From Cunninghamella blakesleeana (Eukaryota > Mucoromycota > Mucoromycetes > Mucorales > Cunninghamellaceae): a stretch of DNA of 64,000 nt. The first letter of the stretch is position 1; each line of letters opens with the position of its first letter. The DNA is taken from NCBI GenBank assembly GCA_017871115.1, contig JAFCIZ010000006.1, positions 1,674,001 through 1,738,000 on the forward strand, given 5' to 3'. This document shows positions 39,994-51,671 of the stretch, piece by piece. The position numbers and the translations under genes are program-made. The notes beneath the pieces were generated by a model that saw only the letters and a program-made list of their open reading frames with translations, made no database searches and was not told the DNA's origin.

Positions 39994-41021
39994 TAAATAT
40001 ACACATAATTTAAGTTTACATACAGAATAATTACTGGTAGAAATTTTGAATTATTGTATTCTCAAGTCATTTTTACAAGAACAAATGTATTTCTTTATTT
40101 CATTTTATTATATTTTACTCTTACTATTTTAAACTGATCATTTAAATAAAACTTGTAAAAAATAAATAAATAAATGATGGCTGACATTCAAACCGAATTA
40201 TTTATGTACGTATAGTAGATTTTTTATTTTATTTGGTCTAGATTATATCGATACGTACTTAATAGGAAATATTAAACTATATCAAAATTGTTTTCATTTC
40301 CACAAAACTGGTAGATAAATTAAAAAAAAGGTAATATTTATTTTCTTTTGAGATGTATAGACTATTTTTTTAATAGTAGGAAATTCTTTTTTTTTTTTTC
40401 AAATATAATAAAATAAAATATTATTGATATGTATGATTTTTTTATATAAATATAGAAAGAAAAGGGGATATGATTTTCCCATTTTTATAAGTGATTTATT
40501 TGATGTATTCTCTCCTTAAGAGAGTTGCCATATAAGGTAATCGATGCCAATTCTTTTATAACACGTTGAAGATATTACATATATATATATATATATGTAT
40601 TTATAACAATGTATACGTAATGATTATAATTCATTTTCTATTATTACCATTATTATTATTATTATAATTATTATTTTCTAATTTACAGGTTTTTTCCTAT
40701 TCGTACAAAATCACTCTATAGAAAAAAATTGTGTATGTAGGTAATTTTTTTTGAAAAAGTCATCCATTAGAAATAAATGATAATGACAAGAATAAATATA
40801 TACATATATGATTTATTTATTTATAATATTTAAATTAAATGAAATAAATACTAAATTAGAATAAGGTATTGAGTCCAGGGACTATTTTTTAAAGTTTTTT
40901 TTTTTTTGAAAAAAAAAAAAAAATACAACAAAAGAGTGGTAACCATATTTTACTATTCTCAATAAAGTAAGAAAGTATTGAATAAATTAAATCAAAAACA
41001 TGCAAACATTTATTTTCTCCT

Positions 41022-41440
41022 TTATAAAAAAAGTTTAAACACATATGGTAAATGTCGTTGTGTAAAAATAAATAATATGGCTATAATGAAAAAAAAATAA
41101 TAATAAGGGATTCCTTTATTTTTATATATAAAAGGAGCCAGTGGGTTACCAAAAATAGCTGCTATTAAGTAACATAGAATAACAATAGCAAGAGTAATAA
41201 TAAGTATCATGACGGTGATAAAAAGAAGAAAGTCGAAAGAATGATAAAGTCAATGAATAAAACCATAAAAATGATAATAAACTATTGTTAAAGAATAGCT
41301 TTAAGGGTATGACAGCAAGGTAATTGACAGGGTTCAATATCCTGATCGGCATAACTATTAAGATCGACATGAATAGATTCCTTATAAAGTTTGATAGTAT
41401 GATTTTGATTTTCGAATTAATTTCTTCAAGCTATTAAATA
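41022..41440 (-). pseudogene. possible decayed membrane-protein gene
   Basis: Reading down from about 41426, one frame gives 42 codons with balanced composition (IKLYKESIHVDL, SYADQDIEPCQLPCCHTLKA) and stops. A second frame, shifted, then gives 62 codons from ATG at 41210 with two membrane-like segments (LIITLAIVILCYLIAAIFG and YYFFFIIAILFIF). A third frame is open through most of it. No splice pair that I can find joins the first two. It may be a frameshifted gene, a pseudogene or unresolved exons. Confidence 0.3.
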
Positions 41441-42177
41441 AGGGGAATGAGTTTTTATAATAATAAATATCAATAATATGTAATTATAGTAATTATAAAG
41501 GAGAATATATATATATATATATATATATTATTATTAAACTATTATATTATGAAATAGTAAGAACGTGTTCACCTTTTTTTTATATATATATATGAAAAAA
41601 AAAAAAAAAAAAACAAGGAGAAAAAACTAATAGACTTGCAAAAAAAAAAAAAAAAAAAAATTATCATCATAATCATCATCAATTGATTTGATTGATTTTT
41701 TACTTATTCTATGTAATTCCCTTAACCTCGTGCTTTTTCCTTATTTTTTTTATTTTATTTTTTTGATCTTATAACAATAAAATAGTATTATTGTTATTAT
41801 TATTGCCACAAATAATAATAATAATAAAATAATGAATATATACTAATTTATATATATATGATATTTTTTATATCTTTTTTACTTAAATTGATATTTTGTC
41901 TCGCTACTTAAATCTCATTTTGGTTTTGCATGAACTTTTTCATTCTAAATTTGACCTTTCTCCTTAGAAACCTCGGTAAATGATGATTTATTATTACTTT
42001 AACCAATAATAACTAACATCATATAAAAAAAAAACTTTTATTAAAAAAAATATTTATTTTATTTATTTTCTCTTTTCCTTTCTCTTTCTTTTTTCTTTCT
42101 TCTTTTACTCTTTTTTTTTTTTTTTATTATTATATCATTCTTTATTTTAAACACCGCCAGAGAATTTTATAAAAATT

Positions 42178-43830
42178 ATGTCTTCTTCTTGTATTCAAAC
42201 TTTTCAAAACTCTTTGGTACATGAATCTCAAAATAATGTATTACGGTTTGTTAACCCAAACTCACTAGATCAATCTCATACAGCTAATAATGATTATTAT
42301 TTATCACCTACTGTGAAACAAGAAGAACTTCAGCCTCGACGATTTAGTTATGCTGATTTATTATCTAGTCAAACTACACCAAATTCTTACGAAAGTGAAG
42401 CATGTTATCTTCCTTTATCTTCTTCTTCTCCTTCTTCTGCCAGTGATGATTATCAACAACCTCAAAGTAATAGCAATAGTCCTTCAAATGATCAAATGAA
42501 TTTTATGGATAATTCTAATTTTATGATGAGCTCTACTGCTAATACCACTACTTCTAATTCTTCTTCTTCTACTACTACCACTAATAATAATAATAATAAC
42601 AACAACAATAATAATAGCAATAATAATATGATACATCCTACCATGATGTCTTCTCCTCCTTCTTCATCATCATCGTCATCATCATCAGCATCACCATCAT
42701 CAGCATCATCATCATCTTCCCCCCCTATTCAAACAAATCATTCTCTTCATGGTAATCCATCTTCTACTTCTATGCCTTTTAATTTAACTTGTTCTCCTAC
42801 ACCTACAGTAGTAGAACCTCATTACTTACAGCAACACCGTCATTCTATTGCTCATCTAAGTAATCATCATCCTATGACTCCTTCATCTTCTAACGCTCAC
42901 TCTCCATCTAATACTTTTTATGATCATAATATGCATCGTCATAGTTTTAGTCATCACGGTATGTACGAACCAAATAGATACCATCATCACCAACCTCCCC
43001 CACCTCCACTTCCTCACCATTACTCCCCTCATCATCATCATCCTAATGGCTTGATGCCTTCCTCTTTTCATCATCCTATGAATACTCCTGCAAGACCTTT
43101 AACCCCTTTATCCCCTCATGTTAAAGATGAATCAAATCATTTAAATGGTAAACAAGGGATGTTGAATGATCTTTGCATGTCTATTCATCCTTCTTCCATG
43201 TTTTCTATGTCTCCAAATCCAAATAATGCTAATAATTCATTACAACAACATTCCCCTTCTCTAAATAATAATAATAATCTTTTACTTCAAAATAATAATA
43301 TTAAACAAATGGATGAAAATATTAATAATGCTAATAATAATAATGCTAATAATACTACAAATAAAAAAACCCCAAGATCTCGTGGTCGCCGTGTATCAAG
43401 TGCTCCTATTAATGGTACAAGAATGTTTACCTGTAAAGTAGATGGTTGTGGAAAAGTATTTAAACGTTCTGAACATTTAAAAAGACATATTCGTTCTATT
43501 CATACTTTGGAAAAACGTAAGTGCAGTTTGAAAGAAATATTTACATGTATAGGAAATCCTTGATTTATACTTATTTTAAATATCTTTTATTATTATGTAG
43601 CTTTTGAATGTCCTTATCAGAGTTGTAATAAAAGATTCTCTCGATCCGATAATCTTAATCAGCATATTCGTATTCATCGACATAGTAATAGTGGTGCTTC
43701 AAAACAAGACAAACAACAATCCAAACAATCAATGAACACAACTTCCATGAATCCTCCTCCTCCTCCTCCTCCATCAATGAACCCTTCATCTGATAATCAG
43801 CACTTTTCAAATTACGTTCCAAACTTTTAA
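42178..43830 (+). CDS. C2H2 zinc finger transcription factor (Msn2/Msn4-like fingers)
   Basis: Two exons, 42178-43516 and 43601-43830; 522 residues (codon CCT split C/CT). Two adjacent C2H2 fingers lie near the C-terminus, residues about 418-475: FTCKVDGCGKVFKRSEHLKR with HIRSIHT, the EKPF linker, then CPYQSCNKRFSRSDNLNQH with IRIH. The RSEHLKR and RSDNLNQ recognition helices are those of the Msn2/4 type that bind CCCCT stress elements in yeast; the same target here is inferred. The intron splits the linker between the fingers. The N-terminal 400 residues are Ser/Asn/His/Pro-rich and disordered. The very long upstream region suggests complex regulation. Confidence 0.9.
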
Positions 43831-44592
43831 TTTTTTTTTATATAATCCTTTTTTTTTTTTTTTTTTATTCTTCTTCTTCTTCTACACTCTTTAATATTTT
43901 TCATTATTAGCTTGTCTATTATTTCTCTTTTTCTTTTTCTTTTTTTTCTTATGTATGTCTTTCCATTTATTTATTATATTTATTTTTTTTATTACTATTA
44001 ATACCTCACAGTACAGTTTTTTTTTACATATACATTTTTTTTTATTAATTATACATATGCTTTTTTTTTTGTTTTTAAAAAAATTTCTTTTCAAACCTTT
44101 CTTTTTTTTTTATATACTTATATATACCACTAGTCTAAAATTATTTTATTCTACGTATTTTTTTTAAAAAAAAAAGAAAGAAAAAAAAATTGATTGATTT
44201 ATTTTTAATATTTAGCTGGGAACTGAATATGATTATTAAACATTTCAAAAACATTCATGCTTTTATGTATCTTTGTCTTTTTTTTATTATTTTTTTTATT
44301 GATTTTTATTTATTTTGTATGAACAAATATTTGTTTGTTAAAAGTCAAGTTTTAAAATTTATTTCATCATCTTATTTCATTTTTATTTTCTTAATAATGT
44401 TTTATTGATATTTAAAATAACCAAGTTTTTTTTATAAAAAAAAATCTAGCTTTTTATGATAACATTTGAACAGAAAATGCTTAAAAAGGAAAATACAAAG
44501 TCCGCTGATTTTTTTTAATAATATTTCTTTTTTTTTTTTTTTTTTTTTTCACTCTTCCAGTTTAAAAATAAATATTTTTAAAAAACCTTAAT
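43831..44592. other. intergenic, T-rich
   Basis: Long T runs throughout. Small frames here are Phe/Ile/Lys-rich artefacts of T runs. A TCCGC patch at about 44500 lies about 90 bases upstream of the next start. Confidence 0.45.
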
Positions 44593-44865
44593 ATGATAAT
44601 ATTTTATAAACAACTAATCAAGAAGCCAACAGCTTGTCATATTATAAAAAGAAATTCCTCAACTACTACCACTGCTACTATAAATTCCTTTAAAGCAATA
44701 GATCGTTTAGATCAACGTAAGAATTTAATAGGGTTCTCTTTTGAAGAACTTTCAGCTGAATTAGCAACTTTACCAAATACCAAATCTTATAATGCAAATC
44801 AAATATGGCAATATTTGTATCGTCAAGGTACATATACATATAATAATAATAATAACAAAACGTTT

Positions 44866-44908
<43 letters not shown>

Positions 44909-46511
44909 TTGGTTTGAATAAAGACTTTATTAAAAAAGACTTTTTGCTATTGATTATTTTAAAAAAAAGGATATACCACATTTGGAAGTATGACAACTTT
45001 ATCAAAATCATTAAGGGAAACATTGGAAAAAAATTATAAAATTAGTTATGGTGATATACAGGTAAATTTATATGAATAAGGATGGGCCAATAGAATGAAT
45101 CGATGTATGGTATAAAGCAATAATAATAATGTTGGGATGGAAACTGATTTATATATATATATATATATATCATTAAAGTTAGAAAAAATAGCCAAAGATC
45201 AAACAAAAAAATACTTGATTGGATTTGATACAAAACAAGACCCAGGTGCAATAGTAGAAAGTGTATTAATTCCTGAACCTCAAAGATCAAGTTTATGTGT
45301 CTCTTCTCAAATTGGTTGTTCTTTACAATGTAGTTTTTGTCATACCGGAACTCAAAAATTATTAAGAAATTTAAAACCTGGAGAAGGTACTTACATAAAG
45401 AGTAGTCTTTCTTTACTTTTTTAATAATAATAATATAATCTTGGCTTTATTTTTAATCATTGTTTATCATTTTAGTGGTCGGTCAATATATGATTGCAGC
45501 AAGTCGAGCGGGAGATTTTCCTTTAAATAAAAATGAAAGACGTACAGTAAGTAATATTATATTTATGGGACAAGGCGAGCCGTTATATAACTATAGGTAG
45601 TTGGAAATAACAAAATATCGTAAAACAATTTAATAGTTGATATTAAGGACGATAATAATACTATTTTATTTTATTCTTAGAAATACAAGTAAATCAATCA
45701 AGATTTTAACTCATTCTGAAGGTTTAAATTTTCCAAAATCAAAAATCGTTGTATCTACATCTGGTGTTGCTCCACTGATTCCAAAATTAGCTAGTGAATT
45801 GGGTGTCTCTTTAGCCGTTTCTTTACATGCAACTGAAAATGATTTACGTAACGAATTAGTTCCTTTGAATAAAACATATCCTATTGAAGTAGTGTTGGAT
45901 TCATGTAAACAATATAGCCAATTGATGGGAAAAAAAGGTAGAAGAATCACCTTTGAGTAAGTTATATATATAATTCTTTTATTGCATAGTAATAAATGGA
46001 AATAATAATAATAATAATAATAATATATATAAATGTATTTATAGGTACGTTATGTTACATAAAGTAAATGATTCTCTTCAAGAAGCTTATTTACTAGTGA
46101 AGTTACTAAAACAATTACCATCTCATATAAATCTTATGTAAAGTTTTGAATATTATTTTTTTTAAATATATTTATAATATAGCTTTTTTTTTTTAATATA
46201 ATTTAATTCATTGATTTATTATATTATTTCATTTAGACCTTTTAATCCATGGCCAGGAAGTAAATATACAACATCAAATTGGGATCAAATAGAAAAATTT
46301 TCTCAAATCATTATGAATAATGGGATTCCTTGTACCATTAGAAGACCTAGAGGAAAAGGTAAAAAAAAAAAGGGATGTACATGAATTGATTTTAATAATG
46401 ACATAAAATAATCATTCGTTTTTTTTATTTATATAAATTCTAGATATTCTTGCTGCATGCGGCCAGTTAAAATCTTCTGAACAAAATAAAAATAATTTAA
46501 ATGTTTATTAA
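44593..46511 (+). CDS. RlmN-type radical SAM RNA methyltransferase, probably mitochondrial
   Basis: Eight exons: 44593-44827, 44970-45061, 45179-45386, 45476-45596, 45681-45956, 46045-46137, 46237-46358, 46444-46511; 404 residues, all phases closing. RlmN methylates C2 of an adenosine in large-subunit rRNA (and some tRNAs) by a two-cysteine mechanism. The 4Fe-4S motif is Cys156, Cys160, Cys163 (GCSLQCSFCHTGTQ). The two mechanistic Cys fit Cys149 (SSLCVSSQ) and Cys388 (LAACGQL). Other family motifs are NIIFMGQGEPLYNY, SKIVVSTSGVAPLIPKL, VSLHATENDLRNELVPLNK and PFNPWPGSKY. The first 30 residues are basic and hydroxylated without acidic residues, so import into mitochondria is likely. Bakers' yeast has no RlmN as far as I know. 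Confidence 0.92.
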
Positions 46512-47278
46512 TTGTAAAAATAAAATAAAATAGAATAGATAAAAAAAGTATACTTGTAATAATATATTTAATAAATACTGGTCATTCATAGCATTTTTTC
46601 ATTTTAAAATATGATTTTCGTATAATTATTATAAAACAATAGCTCTATAAATGATTATGAGCATAACTAATTTTTGTTTTGTATTTATATTACGTACATA
46701 CTTTAACTAAGCAATCAAATGTACTTTGATATTTTTATCACTTCATAAATTAGTCATTCTTAAATATGTTTTTATCATTTTTAATTGTAATCATTATTAC
46801 CAACCACTTTTTTTTTTATAAATCTCGATTTCTACTATATAATTTTTACTTTATTTTTTTTTTTCAACCAATTTATAGATAATTGTTATATTATTATACA
46901 TATAAAAATTATTCAAATTTGAAGAATTCTTTTTTTCTTCTTCCTTGGAAGTGGTCATTTTATATGTAATCTTAGTGATTTTTTATTAAAGTACTTCGTC
47001 CTAAAAAGGATCTATCATTGCAATGCTTTCATTCGAACTCCGGTGGGATTTTTTTTTTTCGAAATTTAATGTGACTTGAAATCCGCCAGGAGCTGCTTTA
47101 TAAAAAAATGTATTTTTTTTTTCATTTTTTTCATTTTTTCATTTTCGTTTTCCTCTCTTTTTCGTTCTTTTTTCTTTTCTTTCTACCTGTTTGCATTGAT
47201 TAATATTTCTTTCCTTCATATACCTTCTTTTTTTTGTTTGTTTGTAAAAATAAATAAATAAAATAAAAAATATAACTC
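46512..47278. other. intergenic
   Basis: AT-rich, with a T-rich leader before the Nup35 start and a GC-containing patch (ATCCGCCAGGAGC) near 47087-47098. I looked for tRNA B-box sequence around ATTCGAACTCC (47030-47042) and found no matching cloverleaf. No gene seen. Confidence 0.4.
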
Positions 47279-47672
47279 ATGTTTTCATTTGGCAATCCAA
47301 CAACAACAACAACAACGCCGGCTTCAACAGCAACAAATACATCGACTCCATTTACACTCGGTCATCAGCGTAATAATACTTCATTATTTTCTACACCAAC
47401 AAGTACAGCATCCACAATAGCAACAACAACCACATCAACGCCTTTTGGAAATACAACAAATACGGCACCTACTTTTGGTGCATCTACTAGCACAGCACCT
47501 ACTTTTGGAACTTCCACTAGTACAGCTCCTACGTTTGGAACTTCTACTAGTACAGCTCCTACGTTTGGAACTTCTACTAGTACAGCACCTACTTTTGGAA
47601 CTTCTACAAGCACAGCACCACCTTCATTAAATTTGGGTAGTTCAACATCTTTTAGTTTTTCTAATAATAATC

Positions 47673-47704
<32 letters not shown>

Positions 47705-49478
47705 ACTAAGCCTTTATTTAGCACCACTTCTAATACTACCACTAATCCTTTCAATACAAATACGACCTCATTTTCATTCAACTCAAATCAACAACAGCAA
47801 CAACAGCAACAGCAACAACAGCAACAACAACAAGCTAATTCATTACTTAATTTACATTCTGTTTTTCCAGATACCAATGTACCTTATTTTATAATTAAAC
47901 CAGAAGGTGTAGAACGAGTCTCTGTTCCTCCAAGCTTTTTTTTAAGTTCGCGTAGTAGTGGATCATTAACCAATTCAGATACATTAACTTCAGCTAAAAA
48001 TACTTCTTCATCTTTATTAACTTCATCATCATCATCCAACTTTGGTACTTCATCTTCAGCATCACCATCATCTTCCAGTCTTATTGGATCTAAACGAGCA
48101 CTATCTTATACTTCGATTAGTAATTCTCGAGAAAAAAGAAAAGTGCTTCCTGGATTTTTAACATCATCCAATTCTGTAAGTAGTTTATTAACATTGTTAT
48201 TTTTCTTAAAAAAAAGAAAAGGAAGGGTTTCGTTTTCTTATTATTTTTTTTTAAAAAAAAATATTCTTTCTTCATGATATATTTATAGGCAAATGAAAAT
48301 ATCCCAACCGGGCAAAAAAGAACGGCAGATGACGATAAAGAGTAAGTGAAATATATATATATTTATATATATATTATTTATATATCTCTTAGTACTAAAA
48401 ATAAAAATAAAATGATACTTTACAATGATTTTTATATATCTATTTTAATTATATTTATATTATACTTTTTTTTTATATATATAGTAGTCGACGTGTTTTA
48501 TTTAAATCTTCATCTTGCCCTCCTTCATCTTATGGCATTTTCGGTGATGAACAACCCGAAAAACAAAAAACTTTTGGAAAACAATATACTAGTGGAAAAA
48601 TGTCAATAGATGACCCACCTGTTTTATCAATGTGGGATGTTGGTGTTAACCCAAAACCACCTATTCTGTCTGGTAATTATATTATGCATTTAATTAAATA
48701 AATGACATTGTTTATATATTTATATTAATTATCTCGATCTATTTATATTTATTTATTTATAGTTGCTGGTAGTGATCTTAAACAAAATGATAAATCGATA
48801 AGGTAAAAAAAAAAAGTAATTGCGAAATAGTAAGAGAAAGGGTTAATAACAACTGATTAATTAATGAATAATAACATTACTCATTTTTTTCTTTTTATTG
48901 TATACATTGAAAATATATAAAAAAACAATAGTAATATGAATGATAAATTATTCGCCATGACCTCAAAAACATCAACCACAGTCAGTATTTTTGGATTTCC
49001 ACCAGAAATGGCCGATGCCATTTTCGAACATTTTGTAAAATGTGGAGAAGTAGCTGAACGAGCACACAATGGGGGCAATTGGATGAATATAAGATACACT
49101 ACACCAGAAGGAGCCATGAATGCATTAAAAAATAATGGAAGGATGCTTCTTAATAATTATATCATTGGTGTTACTTTGGTAGCATCGTCTGAATCAACAA
49201 CAAATAAAGAACAAGAAGGATCAATGAAACGAATACAATTAGAAACATCTAAAGATAATTTATTTAAATCGAATAATACCATCAATCGTCATTCTGGAAC
49301 CCTTGATTATATTCCAACCTTATTTTATTCAGCTTTATCATCATCTGGTATTATAACATCTAACAAAAATAACAACAACAACAATAATAGTAAAAACATT
49401 TCTGATAAACAAAATATTACAAAAATTAATGATGGTGGTATTGTAGAAAAAATTAAAGACGCTGTATTTGGATGGTAG
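47279..49478 (+). CDS. nucleoporin Nup35/Nup53/Nup59 with FG-rich N-terminus
   Basis: Five exons: 47279-48175, 48289-48341, 48485-48672, 48763-48802, 48932-49478; 574 residues, all phases closing. The C-terminal half carries the Nup35-type RRM (MPPN) fold: TTVSIFGFPPEMADAIFEHF, GNWMNIRYTTPEGAMNALKN, NYIIGVTLV. It ends in the short amphipathic VEKIKDAVFGW, which in this family contacts the nuclear membrane. Upstream lies the conserved PPVLSMWDVG stretch. The first 200 residues are Thr/Ser/Gln-rich with FG dipeptides, including five near-identical copies of a 10-residue TAPTFGTSTS-type unit (DNA 47464-47613), plus poly-Q tracts. It should be a linker nucleoporin of the inner ring. Confidence 0.9.
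47464..47613 (+). repeat. 30-bp minisatellite encoding FG repeats
   Basis: Five tandem 30-base units inside exon 1 of the Nup35 gene, encoding TAPTFG(A/T)STS. Third-position differences between units are few, so the expansion looks recent. Confidence 0.85.
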
Positions 49479-49855
49479 AAAATCATTATTTTTATTATAT
49501 TTTTATTATTTAATATTTTTATTATTACCATTACTATATGTTATTAGTATTGGTATTTTCATTGCCATATATTTTTATATTTTTATCATTTGCTTTTATT
49601 ATTATTATTACTTCACATCATTTTTAATACAATAAAAATATATAAATTTAAATGATCACTAGATTATTTGATTCTGACTCCGATTTTTTTTTTTTTTTTA
49701 GACAAATTAAAAAAATTCATTTTCTCTTTCTTCCCTGTTTTCAATTATTTTTTATTTTTATTACAATTTAATAATATATTTATATATATATACAGACATA
49801 TTTATATATTAGAAAAAATCATAATTTTTTTTTTATTTTCATATCTTATGTGTCC
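49479..49855. other. intergenic
   Basis: AT-rich with ATT and TTTTA repeats and a T run at 49683-49700. No gene seen. The start of the next gene is uncertain, so part of this may be transcribed. Confidence 0.4.
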
Positions 49856-51635
49856 ATGTATACACAATATCTTGACAATAGTACATCAACCAATGAAACA
49901 ACCAATGGAGCAACAAAAATAGGTAAAATATATATTTTATTTTTATTATCTATATATATATTTAATTGATAATAGTATATTCATTATTCTTATTATTTAC
50001 TCTTATTTATTTATTTACTATTATTATTATTATTATTATTAGATCATAAAAAACATCAAGTGGATACTCTTCATGCAGATGAAGGTTATGTCGAACAACG
50101 ATTTGAAACTCCAGACTTTGTAAAGTCTTGGTCTGAAGAACAAAAAGCAGGTAAGTCAGAGGATTTTAAAAAAAAATATGAGTAATAAAACTCCCATAAC
50201 CATAATTATACACAAGATATATTGATTTTTACTATCTTTTCTTTTTCTCTTCTTTTTTTCTTTTCACTTCCTTCCTTCTCTTTTCTCTTTTTCTCTTTTT
50301 ATATTTAATAGAATTTGCATTTCAATTGCTTTTATCTCTACCAGCATCTCGATCGTTAGAAGTTGTGGAACGCTTATGTCCATTGCTTCATCGTGATTTT
50401 TTTTCGGTAGAGACCCACTACATATTTTTTTTTTTTTTTTTTTGAGGGGGAAAGGCTGTATCTATATGTATCTAAATTTTTTTTTTCTTTTTTAAAATTT
50501 AGATGTTACCCTATGAACTAGTATTACATATTCTTAGTTTTGTAGATGCTTATACATTAGTTCAAATGGGAATGGTTTCAAAATATTGGAAGAAAATCAG
50601 CGATGATCCATACATCTGGCAAGCTTTATTTATAAAACAGGGATGGAAATCGGATCAACAGGCTATAAAAAAATACTTAGACCAATCGTTACTAAATAAG
50701 GAAACAAAGAACGGTATGATTACTACTACAGCTGCAACTACATCAACGGCAATGAATAAAAGTTCAACCAATCATATTTCTACTGTACCATTAGCTAGAA
50801 CAAATGCTGCCCTTTATGATCCGACAGCTTTACCAAAAATGCCTGGTGCTCCATCAGGTCGTCTTCGTTCTCTTCGTCGACCTGGTGATATCTTTTTACA
50901 ATTAAGACAACGACGACAACTGACACCTAATCCTTCTACACGATCCACCGATGCTTCAACTTCTACTTCTTCAAATCATTTATTGCCATCTTCACGTTCT
51001 ACACCACCTTTAACTTCGTCTTCATCTTCACCTCAATTACATTATAACATCGAACCTTCCCATTCATATATTATACCTCAGCCATCTTTAACCCCACTTT
51101 TTGAGTCATCATCTCCATCATCTCCTACATCACCGTCATCATCATCACCAACTTCGGCAACAAATATGGATAGTGATGGTTTACCGACAACATCCATTTT
51201 ACAATATAATGATAATAATCAAAGCCATTCAACGACTTTTGAATTAATTCATCTCAAAGATAAATTACCTTGTATATCACAAACCTCATCATCTGATTCA
51301 GTACCAAAATCACCATCTATATCTCCTTTATTAACTGACTCAACCACATCTATTAAATCATTTGAAAAATTAAAAGAAAACCATCACCAATCACCTATAC
51401 CAGTTATGGAACCGCTATCACCACCTCTACCATCATCATCATCCCCTAATGAATTATATAAATCAAATGATATTAATGTTACTTCACCTTCCACTTCACG
51501 CATTTTAAAGTCTTCTAAAGGAAAATCAAATAGCCATCTTTTTACAAATATAAATGATACTGATCGATTTGAAATATCTATGGAAAAATTAAATGTATTT
51601 GATAGCTCTACATCTTCTTCATCATTATCACCTTC

Positions 51636-51671
<36 letters not shown>

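Larger units (their letters stand above)
38317..42177. other. long intergenic region
   Basis: About 3.9 kb, the largest gap. Mostly A/T runs, TA tracts (38720-38745) and a GTAT tetranucleotide repeat near 39943-39982. A set of minus-strand frames at about 41020-41440 looks partly coding and is listed separately. The last 120 bases (42056-42135) are a strong CT tract upstream of the C2H2 factor. Confidence 0.5.

Noticed and set aside
41146..41370. 74-codon minus frame, hydrophobic
   Set aside because: Composition (Tyr/Ser/Cys/His-rich tail) is less convincing than the two other frames of the same stretch; kept only as part of the possible decayed locus.
43891..44408. Several overlapping Phe/Ile/Lys-rich frames
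   Set aside because: They follow T and A runs in intergenic DNA.
47000..47110. Possible tRNA (ATTCGAACTCC resembles a B box)
   Set aside because: No matching A box or acceptor stem could be paired.
47365..47613. Antisense Val/Gly repeat frame (VEVPNVGAVL units)
   Set aside because: It mirrors the 30-base FG minisatellite of the Nup35 gene.
49668..49922. Frame ending MKQPMEQQK as the first exon of the F-box gene
   Set aside because: It is in a different frame from the one that splices in phase into the exon at 50043.
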